The notes: generated by a model not told the origin, from the letters alone. Positions 8,022-17,297 are shown, counted from the stretch's first letter. The stretch is 64,000 bases of DNA from JACCTH01 sp963761985 (GCA_963761985.1 CAVXIT010000003.1:186001-250000); one strand, 5' to 3'. A program made the numbers and translations.

Positions 8022-8639
8022 GTGGCCTACCCACGAAAACTTCTCAGCCCCGGCGAAGAAGTGGTTGCAGAGTTCAGACCCCATTGGACCGCCATCCTGG
8101 GACCGCTCGGCATCACGCTTCTCGCTCTCCTCCTCGTCCTCTTTCTCTTTTTCTTCGTGACCCCGGCCACTTTTCTATATGTCTTGGGCGACCGTTGATC
8201 GTCGCGGTGCTTTGGATTGCGGTGACGATCCGCGGGACTGATCAACTGGCTCACAACTAACCATGTGATCACCAATGAGCGGGTAATCCACCGCACCGGT
8301 TTCATCAGCAAGGCGGGCAAAGAGATCCCACTTGAGATGATCAACAACGTTGCGTTCAACCAGTCGGTATTCGAGCGCATGGTCCGCAGCGGCGACGTGA
8401 TGATCGAATCCGCTGGAGAAACTGGTCAAACCATGTACACGGACATCCCTCAGGCCGAGGAAAAGAAGAATCTCATCTACAAGGCTCGCGAAGAGCGGAT
8501 GCTGACCCTCGAGCGTGGCGGCCAGGGGGTTTCCCGAGCAGAACAGCTCCAGATCCTCTCCAAGCTCCACGATGAAGGCCGGCTCACCGACGCGGAGTAC
8601 GAGGCCCAGAAGAGCCAGGTCCTCAAGCAGATCAACTAG
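8022..8639 (+). pseudogene. PH-domain membrane protein with C-terminal SHOCT motif, frameshifted
   Basis: Bacterial PH-domain (YdbS/YdbT-like) protein of about 205 residues once two compensating indels are corrected. GTG at 8022 opens with LLSPGEEVVAEFRPHW and a hydrophobic segment; the frame hits TGA near 8196. A second hydrophobic stretch (PLIVAVLWIAVTIRG) lies in another frame, and the original frame resumes at about 8236 with LINWLTTNHVITNERV. The C-terminus (EQLQILSKLHDEGRLTDAEY) is a SHOCT motif. One base appears missing near 8180-8190 and one extra near 8232. Either a sequence error or a young pseudogene. Confidence 0.7.
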
Positions 8640-8671
8640 GCAGAGCTAGTAGCCCGGGTTAGGAGTCAGCA

Positions 8672-10285
8672 ATGCAGCACATGATGGACTTCCCGCTCAA
8701 TCTGTCGACCCTGTATGAGCGGACCGTCCGCATTTATCCCGACCAGGAGATCGTCTCGGTGGAATCGGATCGCAGTTTGGTTCGAACGTCCTACGGCGAA
8801 GTCGATGGGCGCGTGCGACGGCTCGCATCGGCGTTGCAGAATCGTCTGGGAATCGACCAGGGCGAGGCGATCGCGACCTTCGCCTGGAACAACCGCCGCC
8901 ATCACGAGCTCTATTGGGCCACCGCGAACACGGGCCGTATCTGTCACACGATCAACCTCCGATTGTTCCCCGACCAGGTCAGCTACATCGTCAACCATGC
9001 TGCGGATGGGGCGCTGTTCGTCGACCCCGATCTCGTCCCGCTGATGGAGAAAATCGCGCCGACTCTCGAGACTGTGCGTCACTTCATCGTCATGGGGGAA
9101 AGCGTTGGCGACACGTCTCTGCCGAACGCCATCGCGTATGAGGAGCTCATCGAGGGTTCCGAGCCATGGGAGGAGTGGCCACAACTCGATGAACGTTCGC
9201 CGATGATGCTCTGCTACACGTCGGGCACCACCGGCAATCCCAAAGGCGTCGCCTACACCCAGCGATCGACCTACATCCACACCATCTCCAATCTCGCGTT
9301 GGTCTCGCTGACTGCAGAGGACAACGTCCTTCCGGTCGTGCCGATGTTCCACGCCTCGGCCTGGGGCTACCCGTTCATGGCGACTGCGGTTGGAGCCAAG
9401 CTGACCTACCCCGGCCCCGATCTCACTCCCGCCGGACTCGTCACCCTGTTCGAAAAGGAAAAGGTGACCTTCTCGGCGGGCGTCCCGACCGTTTGGCTGG
9501 GGATCATGCAATACCTGTCCGACCATCCCGAGGCAGACACCTCCTCGATAAGGGCCTTTCTCTGCGGAGGGTCGGCCGTGCCTCGCTCGATGATCGATTG
9601 GTTCTGGAGGAACCGCGGGATCCTGGTCAAGCAGGGCTGGGGGATGACGGAGACGAATCCGGTTGCTTCGGTCGCGATTTTGAAGCCGGGCATGAGCGAT
9701 TGGGACTTCGAGCGACAACTCGACGTTTTGGAAACTGCCGGTCTTCCTGCAGCCGGCCTGCAGGTGAAGATCGTCGATGACCAAGGCAACCGGCTGCCTG
9801 AGGACGGGGAGGCATTCGGCGAGTTGTTGATTCGGGGCCCCTGGATCGCCGCCGAGTACTACAAGGATGCGCGCTCCCCACAGACCTTTCAGGATGGCTG
9901 GATGCGGACCGGTGACGTCTGCAAAATCACCCCCGCGGGATACATCAAGATCACCGACCGGGCGAAGGACGTCATCAAATCCGGCGGAGAATGGATCTCC
10001 TCGCTTGACCTCGAAAACACGCTGATGGCTCACCCCGCAGTTGCGGAAGCAACGGTGGTCGGCTTGAAGCATCGCAAGTGGGATGAACGTCCCGTCGCCT
10101 TCGTGGTTTTGCGGCCGAACGCGAAGGCTGACCAAGACGAGTTGATCGGCTTCCTCTCCGACAAGGTGGCCAAGTGGTGGCTGCCCGATCAAGTTGTCTT
10201 TATCGACGCGATCCCCAAGACCGGCACCGGCAAGTTCGACAAGAAGGTGGTGCGCGACCAGTACGCCGACCTTCTCATGGACTAG
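8672..10285 (+). CDS. Long/medium-chain fatty-acid--CoA ligase (AMP-binding)
   Basis: 537-residue acyl-CoA synthetase of the ANL superfamily, which activates a carboxylic acid through an acyl-adenylate and transfers it to CoA. The P-loop-like YTSGTTGNPKG is at ~182-192. Further family motifs are GWGMTETNP, the hinge region MRTGDVCKITPAGYIKITDR with KDVIKSGGEWISS, and the C-terminal catalytic lysine in KTGTGKFDKK. The ATG at 8672 has an AGGAG site upstream. It most resembles the FadD group used for fatty-acid degradation, which fits the dehydrogenase, thiolase and hydratase genes elsewhere in the window. Chain length cannot be told. Confidence 0.9.
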   Translation: MQHMMDFPLNLSTLYERTVRIYPDQEIVSVESDRSLVRTSYGEVDGRVRRLASALQNRLGIDQGEAIATFAWNNRRHHELYWATANTGRICHTINLRLFPDQVSYIVNHAADGALFVDPDLVPLMEKIAPTLETVRHFIVMGESVGDTSLPNAIAYEELIEGSEPWEEWPQLDERSPMMLCYTSGTTGNPKGVAYTQRSTYIHTISNLALVSLTAEDNVLPVVPMFHASAWGYPFMATAVGAKLTYPGPDLTPAGLVTLFEKEKVTFSAGVPTVWLGIMQYLSDHPEADTSSIRAFLCGGSAVPRSMIDWFWRNRGILVKQGWGMTETNPVASVAILKPGMSDWDFERQLDVLETAGLPAAGLQVKIVDDQGNRLPEDGEAFGELLIRGPWIAAEYYKDARSPQTFQDGWMRTGDVCKITPAGYIKITDRAKDVIKSGGEWISSLDLENTLMAHPAVAEATVVGLKHRKWDERPVAFVVLRPNAKADQDELIGFLSDKVAKWWLPDQVVFIDAIPKTGTGKFDKKVVRDQYADLLMD

Positions 10286-10305
10286 TTGCCCCTTAGGGCG
10301 AGCTC

Positions 10306-10671
10306 GTGGGCGAACTCCATCAGGCCTGGGGGTGGGTTGTCGTCGCCATCGCCGGCCTCTCGGGACTGACGCTGCTGGTGGCTCATTGGCGAAAACTGCA
10401 GCCGGGACGGCTTCATTGGACGATCGTTACCGTCGCCATAGCCGCGTTGCTCCTCCAGGTCCTGCTTGGGCTCGGGGCGATGAACTTCGAAAACACGAAT
10501 CCGGGCAACCAGCACGTCTTCTATGGCGTGGTGATCTCATTCACGCTCGCCTTCGCGTACATCTACCGCGCGCAATTCCGCAAGAAGCCAGGTCTTTACT
10601 ACGGGGTGCTGTTGCTCTTTCTCATGGGTCTGGCGATCCGCGGGATCTTGACGTTCGGAGGGAACTTTTGA
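10306..10671 (+). CDS. Small multi-pass membrane protein, unknown function
   Basis: 121 residues, GTG start. Four hydrophobic segments: WGWVVVAIAGLSGLTLLVAHW, the stretch around IVTVAIAALLLQVLLGLG, HVFYGVVISFTLAFAYIY, and YYGVLLLFLMGLAIRGIL. It begins 20 bp after the acyl-CoA ligase and ends 30 bp before the enoyl reductase, so probably belongs to their transcript. I recognise no family with certainty. Confidence 0.75.
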   Translation: MGELHQAWGWVVVAIAGLSGLTLLVAHWRKLQPGRLHWTIVTVAIAALLLQVLLGLGAMNFENTNPGNQHVFYGVVISFTLAFAYIYRAQFRKKPGLYYGVLLLFLMGLAIRGILTFGGNF

Positions 10672-10701
10672 ACCAGCTAGAAATTTCACAATGAGGTCGT
10701 C

Positions 10702-11502
10702 ATGTTGTTAGAAGGCAAACGACTATTGATCACGGGCATCACCACCGACGATTCGATTGCGTTCTACGCCGCCCGGGTTGCCCAGGAGCAGGGCGCAGAG
10801 ATTGTCGTCACCGGGTTCGGAAGGGCGATGCGCCTCACCGAGCGAGCCGTGCAACGACTCCCTTCGCCGCCACCGGTGCTGGAACTCGATATCAACGAGG
10901 CGAGCCACATCGACGCCCTGGTCGGCGATCTTTCCGCGCGCTGGGGAAGGCTCGACGGAGCCTTGCATGCCATCGCCTTCGCTCCAGCCGATGCGCTCGG
11001 AGGCAACTTCCTCAATACGCCGAGCGAATCGGCAGCCACCGCGTTTCTCACGTCGGCGTTTTCGTTGAAGACTTTGGCGGTGGGGGTGCTTCCTTTGCTT
11101 AAGAAGGCCGGAGGTGGGGCGGTCGTTGGCCTCGACTTCGACAATCGGACGGCGTGGCCCGCGTACGACTGGATGGGTGTCGCCAAGTCAGCCTTGCAAT
11201 CGGTGAGTCGATATCTGGCCCGCGACCTAGGTCAGTATCAAGTGCGAGTCAACCTGGTGTCGGCCGGGCCTCTCAAAACCGTCGCGGCGAAGTCCATTCC
11301 AGGATTCGACCACCTGCACGACACGTGGTCGGAAAGGGCGCCTTTGCGATGGGACTCGTCGAATCCTGAAGCTGTCGCCAAGATGATCTGTGTCCTGCTC
11401 TCGGATTGGGCTCCGTTGACGACAGGCGAAGTCATCCATGTCGATGGTGGTTTCCACGCCATCTCGGCGGCGCCAGCCCCGTCTAGCAACGATCAGGAGT
11501 AG
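10702..11502 (+). CDS. fabI: Enoyl-[acyl-carrier-protein] reductase (NADH), InhA/FabI type
   Basis: 266-residue short-chain reductase catalysing the last step of the fatty-acid elongation cycle. It has the FabI/InhA features: N-terminal LLITGITTDDSIAFYAARVA in place of the classic SDR glycine motif, the catalytic pair in YDWMGVAKSAL (Tyr and Lys seven apart, as Tyr158/Lys165 in InhA), and a C-terminal TTGEVIHVDGGFHA. GAGGTCGTC precedes the ATG. The last bases overlap the 3' end of the convergent sensor kinase. Confidence 0.92.
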   Translation: MLLEGKRLLITGITTDDSIAFYAARVAQEQGAEIVVTGFGRAMRLTERAVQRLPSPPPVLELDINEASHIDALVGDLSARWGRLDGALHAIAFAPADALGGNFLNTPSESAATAFLTSAFSLKTLAVGVLPLLKKAGGGAVVGLDFDNRTAWPAYDWMGVAKSALQSVSRYLARDLGQYQVRVNLVSAGPLKTVAAKSIPGFDHLHDTWSERAPLRWDSSNPEAVAKMICVLLSDWAPLTTGEVIHVDGGFHAISAAPAPSSNDQE

Positions 11503-13229
11503 TTGGCGACCGCGGCGAGGTGAACGGAAGCGGTTTTCGGCAAAGTCACCACAAACGTGGCGCCCCCGCCGGGGGTGTCCCGGAACTCAACCCCGCCTCT
11601 CATCGCCTCGGCCAGTCCCTTGACGATGTTCAGCCCGAGACCGGTCCCTCCCCGGGTCCGGGTAGCGGATCCCTCCAGCTGGGTAAAGCGGTGGAAGATG
11701 CGTTCGCGTTGACCGGCGGGCACGCCATAACCGTGATCGATGATCGCAACTTCCACCCGATTGTCCACCGTTTCGGCCTTCACCTCGATGGCGCTGCCCG
11801 GCGCATATTTGACAGCGTTCTCGAGCAGGTTGAGGAAGATGCGGTTGAGATGATCGGGGTCGGAAAGGACCGTGAGATTCTCCGGTTCGACATCGATCTG
11901 GACCTGAGGTATTTGCAAGGCGCCAACGACCTCCGTGAGGAATTTCTCCAACACCACCTTTTCCAGCTGGATCGGAACTGCGTTTCGCTCGAGACGGCTG
12001 ACGATCAGTAAGTCTTCGATCAGGCGCTGCAATCGCCCCGCCTGGCGGCGGGCAGTATTGAGCAGGTTGCGGGCGGCCTCGGTGCCGGGCGCGAGCTCGG
12101 GCCGGGCCACGGTGTCAAGCGAGCCGATGATTGAGGTCAGCGGAGTGCGGAGCTCATGGCTCACAACCGAGACGAAGTCGGTCTTCATCTGAGCGACCTC
12201 TTCGAGTCGGCGCGTCATTTCGGCTACTGCTTCGTACCTGCCGATCTGGCTCAAGACCAGCGCGGCAGGAGCCCCAAGCGAAGAGAGCGTCTCAGCCTGT
12301 TCCTCACCGAAGTTGCCCGATACGGGATCGCCGACCGCGATGACCCCCACTTTGAACTGTTCGACGCGCAGGGGGGCGAGGATCGCTTCGGTGAGCCCGA
12401 GTTCCCCCAGGATGCCGTGGGAGTCGGGCCGATCGGCGATGTTGTCGAGGTGGACGGGTTTGCCTGACTTAAAGACCTGAGCGAGGACGCCGCCCGCACT
12501 CACCGAGACGCTGAAGTCACCAGCGTCCAACGGGTAACCGGTCACCCAAAGCGGGTTCATCAACCGGAGCTCATGCGTGTCGGGGACATAGAGCATCACC
12601 GCTCCGACCTGAGCGTTCAGGTAGTTGCAGATCCGGCCGACCAGCTCGGGCAATACCTCGGCCAGCGATTCGGCTCCGGCCAGAGTGGTCGAAACCGCAT
12701 AGAGCCGCTCGAAGTCCGCCCGTTGGCGTTGCAGGTCGGAGAGACGCCGGGCGCTCCGCACCGATTCCTGTTCGAATTCGTAGCCCATCAACGCGGTCGC
12801 CGTGGCGACCACTACCGCGGAGAAAATCTCGACAAATAACGAGGCGACCGGCTCGGCCGCCAGGAACGAAAGCAGGGCGAGACCGGACACGGCCAGAATC
12901 GTGACGATCACGTGTTTGACCCGGTCGAGGACCAGTCCGCTCAGGGCGACCAGGCCAAAGAACATTGGCGAGGCCAGGGTCTGCATCTCCTCGGGAGTGC
13001 CGATGACAGTGAGACAAATAATGATGGTGCCGATCCAAGCCAGCGTCGCCCACGGCCCCCGGTTGGTTGGCATGATCCGCTGCCAATCAAGCAACGACGA
13101 AGCAATCAGCACGATGGCCATAAGAGCGACCGACAGCGAGAGCCCGAGATAGACGAACGCTTCCTCCCGCACCGCCTGGGCGGCCAGGATCACGAGGACA
13201 ACCCACGCCAGAGCCACGGACCGCCTCAT
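11493..13229 (-). CDS. Membrane sensor histidine kinase with GAF domain
   Basis: About 578 residues. The N-terminal half has five to six hydrophobic segments (to about residue 155), then a coiled linker, a GAF domain (~175-330), HisKA with VVSHELRTPLTS (phospho-acceptor His near 358), and HATPase_c with an N-box (NLLENAVKYAPG), DHGYGVP and GGTGLGLNIV. No response regulator is adjacent, so it is an orphan kinase here. I start at ATG 13229, where the membrane region begins; an ATG at 13313 would add 28 residues of unlikely composition. The ligand of the GAF domain is unknown. It overlaps fabI by 10 bp, tail to tail. Confidence 0.88.
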   Translation of the reverse strand: MRRSVALAWVVLVILAAQAVREEAFVYLGLSLSVALMAIVLIASSLLDWQRIMPTNRGPWATLAWIGTIIICLTVIGTPEEMQTLASPMFFGLVALSGLVLDRVKHVIVTILAVSGLALLSFLAAEPVASLFVEIFSAVVVATATALMGYEFEQESVRSARRLSDLQRQRADFERLYAVSTTLAGAESLAEVLPELVGRICNYLNAQVGAVMLYVPDTHELRLMNPLWVTGYPLDAGDFSVSVSAGGVLAQVFKSGKPVHLDNIADRPDSHGILGELGLTEAILAPLRVEQFKVGVIAVGDPVSGNFGEEQAETLSSLGAPAALVLSQIGRYEAVAEMTRRLEEVAQMKTDFVSVVSHELRTPLTSIIGSLDTVARPELAPGTEAARNLLNTARRQAGRLQRLIEDLLIVSRLERNAVPIQLEKVVLEKFLTEVVGALQIPQVQIDVEPENLTVLSDPDHLNRIFLNLLENAVKYAPGSAIEVKAETVDNRVEVAIIDHGYGVPAGQRERIFHRFTQLEGSATRTRGGTGLGLNIVKGLAEAMRGGVEFRDTPGGGATFVVTLPKTASVHLAAVANYS

Positions 13230-13387
13230 GGCGGCCGCCCGGAAGCGCCACACGGGAGCTACATCAGATGTCGGGGCGGGCAAACGTTGGCCTTTTCGGA
13301 TAGAGGGGCACAAGTATTCTCGACCTCTGTGGCCCCCTCATTGAGCAACTCCACGCAGGGGGCGGAACCCATCCTCGAGCGGTTGCA

Positions 13388-14107
13388 GTGGCTCTGAGGT
13401 CATTTGGGCCAATTTTTGCCGAGGTTGAGGGCGATCCACGAATCCTGGCTCTTCACGGCTGGGGGCGCCGGGGTGCCGACTTTGGATCTGCGTTGCGGGG
13501 CTTGGGCTACGTCGCCCCCGATCTGCCCGGGTTTGGCGCGTCTCCCGCGCCGCCAGAAGCGATTGGAGCCGAAGGCTATGCGTTGGCGCTCCAACCCATC
13601 GTGGAGTCATTGGCCCCTGAAGCAATTCTGGTGGGCCACTCGTTCGGGGGTCGCATTGCCGCGGTTCTCGCCGCCGCTCATCCCGAGCGGTTCTCCGGCG
13701 TGATCCTGACCGGGGTTCCTTTGCTCAAGCGGGCGCCGAGCTCGAGAGCCCCCTTGCTCTACCGCCTCGGCCGTTGGGCCAACCGGCATTCCCTATTGCC
13801 CGAGGCGACGATGGAACGATTGCGAAGCCGTTATGGCTCCCTCGACTATCGATCGGCCCACGGGGTCATGCGCGACGTTTTGGTTAAGGCCGTTAACGAG
13901 CAATACGCGGATTTCCTCCCTCGCCTCAAGACTCCAGTCATTCTTCTCTGGGGGGCTGAAGACTCCGAAGTGCCGGTCGCCGTGGCCGAGAAAGCTGCAA
14001 TGGCGATCCCTGACGCGCGCCTCCAGGTGGTCGCAGGTGCCGGCCATCTCCTCCCGGTTACTCACCCGGGCGAACTGCGCCAGGCCGTCGAATCGTTCTG
14101 GCGATGA
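13388..14107 (+). CDS. Alpha/beta-hydrolase
   Basis: 239 residues, GTG start. Classical alpha/beta-hydrolase fold: oxyanion HGWG, nucleophile elbow GHSFGG (Ser), acid Asp in WGAEDSEVP and His in GAGHLLP. It resembles the BioH/MhpC-type esterases, but the substrate cannot be read from sequence. Its stop overlaps the start of the MurF-like ligase (ATGA), so it is the first gene of a hydrolase-ligase-ligase operon and may act on a cell-wall-related ester or amide. Confidence 0.85.
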   Translation: MALRSFGPIFAEVEGDPRILALHGWGRRGADFGSALRGLGYVAPDLPGFGASPAPPEAIGAEGYALALQPIVESLAPEAILVGHSFGGRIAAVLAAAHPERFSGVILTGVPLLKRAPSSRAPLLYRLGRWANRHSLLPEATMERLRSRYGSLDYRSAHGVMRDVLVKAVNEQYADFLPRLKTPVILLWGAEDSEVPVAVAEKAAMAIPDARLQVVAGAGHLLPVTHPGELRQAVESFWR

Positions 14108-15591
14108 CCTGGCCATTCCTTTTGGCCGCGGTTCTCGGGGCCGGGGTCGCCTCGGTGCGCTGGCTTCGCGTCGCCCAGCGCGAGCACTATTTGCCGCCCG
14201 CGGTCACGCGTTTTGCGTGGAGATGGTGGAACACATCGGCGTTCAACCAGCTGTTGGGGGCGGTGGCGGTGTTCGGGGTCATCGGTTCATTCTTTCTCGA
14301 AGCCAGCCTCGCCTGGCTCGGCTTGCTGGCGGTGGTTGGACCGATCGGACTCAGCTGGAGAGGTCGTTCCTCAAAGCTCGCTTGGACCCCGCGACTCATT
14401 CGACTCGCCGGTGGCACTGGAATTCTCGTCGCGGTTTTCGTCGTCTGGTCCGCATTTCTGGCTCACCCGGGTCCAGCCGTGGCGGCCGTCGTCGCCTTGC
14501 CTCGCCTGATCGACGCAGCAGCGGCGCTAGCCCTGCCGCTCGAGCGCCGCCTGGGTGACAAGTGGGTTGCGAAGGCGAGAGCCCGCCTTGCCGAGAGTCG
14601 CGCCCGGGTTGTGGCGATCACCGGGAGCTACGGCAAGACCACAACCAAGGGATACCTCGGGCATCTCCTTACCGGTGCCCTCGCCACTGTCGTCACTCCT
14701 GCTTCCTTTAACAACCGTATGGGGATAGCGCGCGCGATCAATGAGCAACTCGTCGCCGGCACCGACGTCTTCGTGGCCGAGATGGGTACCTATGGCGCTG
14801 GTGAAATCGCAGACCTTTGTTCCATGGCTCCTCCTGAGGTCGCCGTCATCACCTCGATCGGGCCGGTCCATCTCGAACGCTTCGGAAGTGAGGAAGCAAT
14901 AGTTGCCGCCAAGTCGGAGATCCTCACCGGGGCGCGCGTCGCCGTTCTCAACGTCGATCACCCGCTGCTTGCCGAACTAGCGCTCAGCTTTGCGGGATCC
15001 GTGATCAGGTGCTCGGACTCAGGATCGGCCGACATCGAAGTAGTCGACGGCGAGGTGTCGATCGAAAAGCAGTCGATTGGTCATGTCGACCGTGACGTCT
15101 TTCCGATCAACCTGGCCTGCGCCATCGGCGCGGCTCGAGCGCTCGGAGTTTCGATTGATCACATCGCCCGCCGGCTTGCGGATCTGCCGGGCGCTCCGCA
15201 TCGCCGGCAGGTCTCCGAGTCTGACCGAGGGGTGCTCATCATCGACGACACCTACAACTCCAACCCGGCCGGAGCGAAAGCGGCCCTCCAGACTCTGATG
15301 GAGGTGAACGGGGGTGGGCGACGAGTGGTGGTCACTCCAGGAATGGTCGAGCTCGGCGAACGTCAGCGGACCGTCAACGAGGAGTTTGCCGCGCACGCAG
15401 CGAGCCAGGCAACCGACCTAGTTGTTGTGGGAGCGACGAACCGGCAAGCGCTTGTCGATGGGGCGGGAAGGAGGCGCGCCCTCGTTACCGTGGTTGGTTC
15501 GCGACAAAAAGCTGTCGAGTGGGTTCGGGCCAACCTCGAGCCCGGCGACGCCGTCCTATATGAAAACGATTTACCCGACCATTACCCCTGA
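14104..15591 (+). CDS. Membrane-anchored MurF-like Mur ligase
   Basis: 495 residues. The central and C-terminal Mur ligase domains are clear: ATP site ITGSYGKTTTKG near residue 172, NNRMG, DTYNSNPAGAKAAL. The first ~150 residues are hydrophobic, with four or five putative membrane helices, and replace the UDP-MurNAc-tripeptide-binding domain of ordinary MurF, where the ATP loop is near residue 110. It is followed 6 bp later by a D-Ala-D-Ala ligase, so joining a D-Ala dipeptide to a membrane-bound acceptor is plausible. The acceptor is unknown. Confidence 0.85.
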   Translation: MTWPFLLAAVLGAGVASVRWLRVAQREHYLPPAVTRFAWRWWNTSAFNQLLGAVAVFGVIGSFFLEASLAWLGLLAVVGPIGLSWRGRSSKLAWTPRLIRLAGGTGILVAVFVVWSAFLAHPGPAVAAVVALPRLIDAAAALALPLERRLGDKWVAKARARLAESRARVVAITGSYGKTTTKGYLGHLLTGALATVVTPASFNNRMGIARAINEQLVAGTDVFVAEMGTYGAGEIADLCSMAPPEVAVITSIGPVHLERFGSEEAIVAAKSEILTGARVAVLNVDHPLLAELALSFAGSVIRCSDSGSADIEVVDGEVSIEKQSIGHVDRDVFPINLACAIGAARALGVSIDHIARRLADLPGAPHRRQVSESDRGVLIIDDTYNSNPAGAKAALQTLMEVNGGGRRVVVTPGMVELGERQRTVNEEFAAHAASQATDLVVVGATNRQALVDGAGRRRALVTVVGSRQKAVEWVRANLEPGDAVLYENDLPDHYP

Positions 15592-15597
15592 CAACAC

Positions 15598-16665
15598 ATG
15601 AGCCGGCCCGCGGTCGTCTTTGGCGGACCTTCCGACGAACACGACATCTCCATCCTCACTGGTTTGCAGGCGGTGCACGCTCTCAAAGACGTCGAGGCTT
15701 TCTACTGGACCAAGGCGGGGGAGTGGTTCCAAATCGACAACGATGCAGAGGCGGCCGACTTTGTCGATGGCCCGCCACGACGATCGAAATCGATCCAGCT
15801 GATCGCCGGCCCCGGCCAGGGTTTCGTGGCCAAACGCCCGGTAGCCATCAACTCGGTAGTCAACTGCTGCCATGGCGGTCCGGGCGAGGATGGCACTCTG
15901 CAGGGCATCCTCGATCTCGCCGGACTTCGTTACACCGGTCCCGGGCAGGCGGCGTCGGCACTCTGCATGGACAAGCTCGCTTTTGGGGCAGCCATGACCG
16001 CTGCCGGCCTGCCGACGTTGCCCCGGGTCCTCGTTTCACCAGACGTGACCCCGCCGTTCATTGGACCAATGATTGCCAAGCCCCGCTTTGGCGGATCGTC
16101 GATCGGGATCGAAGTCGTGGAGGATTGGGAGACTGCCCTCGCGCTCGTCTCGGCATCTCCCTTCTTTGCAGCCGGGGGAGTGGCCGAACCATTTCTTGCC
16201 GAGAGTCGGGACCTGCAGATGGCGGTCCGCACCTGGCCGGCTACCGAGTTCTCCGCGATCGAAGAGCCGGTGCGTAGCGGCGGAGGCATCTACTCGTACA
16301 GCCAGAAGTATCTGGCGTGGGGAGGAGAGGTCAGCGGGGGACGGGAGTTGCCCGCCAGGGTTGACGAGGCCACGACCGACACTCTGCGACAGCTGGCCGC
16401 GTCGGTGACTGTGGCTGCCGGGCTGCGCGGTATCTGCCGGATCGACTTCCTCCAGCGGGACGGCGAGCTGTTTGTCAACGAGGTCAACACCATCCCTGGA
16501 TCGATGGCGGCCTATCTCTGGATTGAGCCCAAGCTGAGCCGCGTTGAGCTATTCCAGGGAATGATCGACGAGGCTCTAAACCGCCCGCCCCGTCGCTTCT
16601 CGATCGCGGGCGCTGACGGAAGCGCGTTGCGCAACGCCGGCACGATTCAAAGCAAGCTGGGTTAA
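15598..16665 (+). CDS. ddl: D-alanine--D-alanine ligase
   Basis: 355-residue ATP-grasp ligase forming the D-Ala-D-Ala dipeptide. Signatures: FGGPSDEHDIS, CHGGPGEDGTLQG, KPRFGGSSIG, the omega-loop SYSQKYL, CRIDF and NEVNTIPGSMA. The tyrosine of the omega-loop KY is kept, as in D-Ala-D-Ala ligases (Tyr216 of DdlB); VanA-type D-lactate ligases have His there. It directly follows the MurF-like gene. Confidence 0.92.
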   Translation: MSRPAVVFGGPSDEHDISILTGLQAVHALKDVEAFYWTKAGEWFQIDNDAEAADFVDGPPRRSKSIQLIAGPGQGFVAKRPVAINSVVNCCHGGPGEDGTLQGILDLAGLRYTGPGQAASALCMDKLAFGAAMTAAGLPTLPRVLVSPDVTPPFIGPMIAKPRFGGSSIGIEVVEDWETALALVSASPFFAAGGVAEPFLAESRDLQMAVRTWPATEFSAIEEPVRSGGGIYSYSQKYLAWGGEVSGGRELPARVDEATTDTLRQLAASVTVAAGLRGICRIDFLQRDGELFVNEVNTIPGSMAAYLWIEPKLSRVELFQGMIDEALNRPPRRFSIAGADGSALRNAGTIQSKLG

Positions 16666-16686
16666 CCCGCCAGCCAAAAAACTGAT

Positions 16687-16920
16687 TTAGAGATGCACCA
16701 CCGGGCAGGTGAGGGTGCGGGTGATTCCTTCGATCGACTGGATCTTGGCGACGACCAGCTTGCCGAGGGCGTCCACATCCGCGGCTTCGGCCTTGACGAT
16801 GACGTCGTAGGGACCGGTGACGTCGTCGGCTGACTCAACCCCCTGAATGTTTCGAACCTGCTCGGCGACGTTGGCGGCTTTGCCAACTTCGGTCTGGATA
16901 AGCACGAATGCCTGAACCAC
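16687..16920 (-). CDS. Stand-alone Lrp/AsnC ligand-binding (RAM) domain protein
   Basis: 77 residues with no DNA-binding helix-turn-helix; the whole protein is the beta-alpha-beta-beta-alpha-beta effector domain of Lrp/AsnC regulators (QTEVGKAANVAEQV, GPYDVIVKAEA, GITRTLTCPVV). GTG start with a good AGGAGG site. Such proteins form oligomers and bind amino acids, but their target is usually unknown. A TATAGT box lies about 40 bp upstream of the start. Confidence 0.85.
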   Translation of the reverse strand: MVQAFVLIQTEVGKAANVAEQVRNIQGVESADDVTGPYDVIVKAEAADVDALGKLVVAKIQSIEGITRTLTCPVVHL

Positions 16921-17051
16921 AAAACCTCCTGCTGATTGATTGGGGAACCCTGGCCCGACTATACCGACGGGCTTCCTCGGAGGGGGGAGTGCCAGCCCAA
17001 GATTCAGATCGTTTGGTGGCGAGGGGGGCGTTTCTTACAGCGTTTGAAACT

Positions 17052-17264
17052 TCAGTAGCCGTCGGAGCCGATGCGCACCGTCTTGGCGAAGGGCTGGCCG
17101 CTCGAGTCGTCGATGTCGAAAACGATGCGCTGACCCTGGCGCAGGCTGCGGAAGATAGAGCCAGCGAGAGAACCGGCCTGGAGATAGACCTCGGAGCGAT
17201 CGTCGTCTCTAACGATCACACCGGCACCAGTCACAGGGTCGTAAATCTTCACCACCCCTTGCAT
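17052..17264 (-). CDS. Cold-shock/S1-like small nucleic-acid-binding protein
   Basis: 70 residues with a cold-shock-domain layout: VVKIYDPVTGAGVIVRDDD, then SIFRSLRQGQRIVFDI. The RNP aromatic residues of typical CspA (KGFGFI) are not kept (GAGVIV), so nucleic-acid binding may be altered. It starts 33 bp after the rpmB stop on the same strand, so is probably co-transcribed with L28. Confidence 0.75.
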   Translation of the reverse strand: MQGVVKIYDPVTGAGVIVRDDDRSEVYLQAGSLAGSIFRSLRQGQRIVFDIDDSSGQPFAKTVRIGSDGY

Positions 17265-17297
17265 TATTTAGGGCCCTGCATGACACCCATTCAGCTA

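Noticed and set aside
7367..8260. ORFs of 116-169 codons in the region between the nuclease and PH genes
   Set aside because: Their composition is not protein-like and the repeated peptide pieces come from the duplicated hairpins; only the end of the 7751-8260 frame is real, as part of the frameshifted PH gene.
8666..10192. 508-codon minus-strand ORF
   Set aside because: Shadow of the acyl-CoA ligase, a consequence of high GC and codon periodicity.
15598..16665. VanA-type D-Ala-D-Lac ligase and glycopeptide resistance cluster
   Set aside because: The omega-loop keeps the KY tyrosine typical of D-Ala-D-Ala ligases, and no vanH, vanX or vanRS-like genes are adjacent.
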